From assembly GCA_947478935.1 (NCBI GenBank), contig CANJXV010000193.1, positions 1-5,376 of the forward strand: a stretch of 5,376 bases of DNA. The letters are read 5' to 3'. The position numbers were made by a program, and so were the translations under genes. Shown one piece after another: positions 5,070-5,376 of the stretch; position 1 is the stretch's first letter; the number at the start of each line of letters is the position of its first letter. The notes under the pieces are model-generated. The model worked only from the letters and a program-made list of their open reading frames with translations. It searched no databases and was not told the origin of the DNA. The DNA is from Comamonadaceae bacterium. GTDB taxonomy: Bacteria; Pseudomonadota; Gammaproteobacteria; Burkholderiales; Burkholderiaceae_C.

Positions 5070-5376
5070 ATGTCAAAAACAAAGGTAGCGAACTTTTCGC
5101 AGATGTACACCAAGTACCTCAATCTGGTGCAAGCTGTCCGCAGCTTGCCGAGCTTCCCGCAACTCGATGCAGTCGAGTCCAGGATGCTTAATGTCTTCGC
5201 GTCCGCGTGGCACGATGACAAGCCGATTACGGTGCTGGAGGCCATGGTGATGCTGCCCGAGATTTCGACCACTACTGCGCATCGCCGCTTAAAGGCTTTG
5301 CGCAAAAAGGGAATGATCGACCTGAACCTGGATAGCCAGGACAACCGCGTCAAGTACGTGGTGCCAACGAAAGCGA
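5070..5376 (+). CDS. Winged-helix (MarR-like) DNA-binding protein, 3' end outside window
   Basis: An open frame starts at ATG 5070 behind a good Shine-Dalgarno and is uninterrupted for 102 codons to the window edge. The first 30 residues look helical (SQMYTKYLNLVQAVRSL). Residues 33-99 resemble a winged helix: DAVESRMLNVFASAW as first helix, PITVLEAMVML as second, STTTAHRRLKALRKKGMI (66-83) as turn plus recognition helix, then a wing around DLNLDSQDNRVKYVVPT (84-100), whose DNR echoes the DxR of MarR wings. It is probably a cytosolic DNA-binding regulator. I do not recognise a specific family, and no ligand or target can be named. The AT-rich, dyad-rich upstream spacer suggests autoregulation. 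It is separated from mmsA by 183 bp and likely belongs to another unit. Alternatives are a plasmid- or phage-type DNA-binding protein, or a small nucleoid-associated winged-helix protein. Confidence 0.75.
   Translation, partial: MSKTKVANFSQMYTKYLNLVQAVRSLPSFPQLDAVESRMLNVFASAWHDDKPITVLEAMVMLPEISTTTAHRRLKALRKKGMIDLNLDSQDNRVKYVVPTKA

Noticed and set aside
5051..5353. Minus-strand open frame opposite the winged-helix gene
   Set aside because: The + strand frame has a proper Shine-Dalgarno and a recognisable winged-helix pattern; the antisense frame has neither.

Overview
The window looks like chromosomal DNA of a GC-rich beta-proteobacterium, most likely Burkholderiales and perhaps Comamonadaceae. 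This is inferred from protein style and codon choice; no taxonomic marker is present. The four larger genes are ordinary metabolic and regulatory genes. I see no insertion sequence, CRISPR array, tRNA or rRNA.

Layout. Positions 1-489 (+) hold the 3' end of a DadA-family D-amino acid dehydrogenase. It converges, with only a 27-bp gap, on a LysR-type regulator gene (517-1539, -). The regulator is divergent from a beta-alanine/omega-amino acid:pyruvate aminotransferase gene (bauA, 1674-3044, +) across a 134-bp control region. That region holds a candidate sigma70 promoter for the regulator, two small dyads and a strong ribosome binding site for bauA. After bauA come a hairpin and a convincing intrinsic terminator (3111-3158). 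A 222-bp non-coding leader with two further dyads (3159-3380) then leads to a CoA-acylating (methyl)malonate-semialdehyde dehydrogenase gene (mmsA/bauC type, 3381-4886, +). A very AT-rich spacer (4887-5069, about 29% GC by hand count) carries nested inverted repeats. The window ends inside a small winged-helix DNA-binding protein gene (5070-5376, +, no stop reached).

How the genes fit together. BauA moves the amino group of beta-alanine to pyruvate, giving malonate semialdehyde and L-alanine. MmsA oxidises malonate semialdehyde to acetyl-CoA and CO2 with NAD+ and CoA. DadA can return alanine, after racemisation, to pyruvate and so restore the amino acceptor. The LysR protein is the obvious candidate regulator. 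The gene set resembles the bauRABCD locus of Pseudomonas aeruginosa, but the permease and bauB are absent and a terminator separates the two catabolic genes.

The system itself is known. The less explained parts are the non-coding segments: the terminator and dyad-rich leader between bauA and mmsA, the mirrored start regions of the divergent genes, and the AT-rich, hairpin-rich spacer before the unidentified winged-helix gene.
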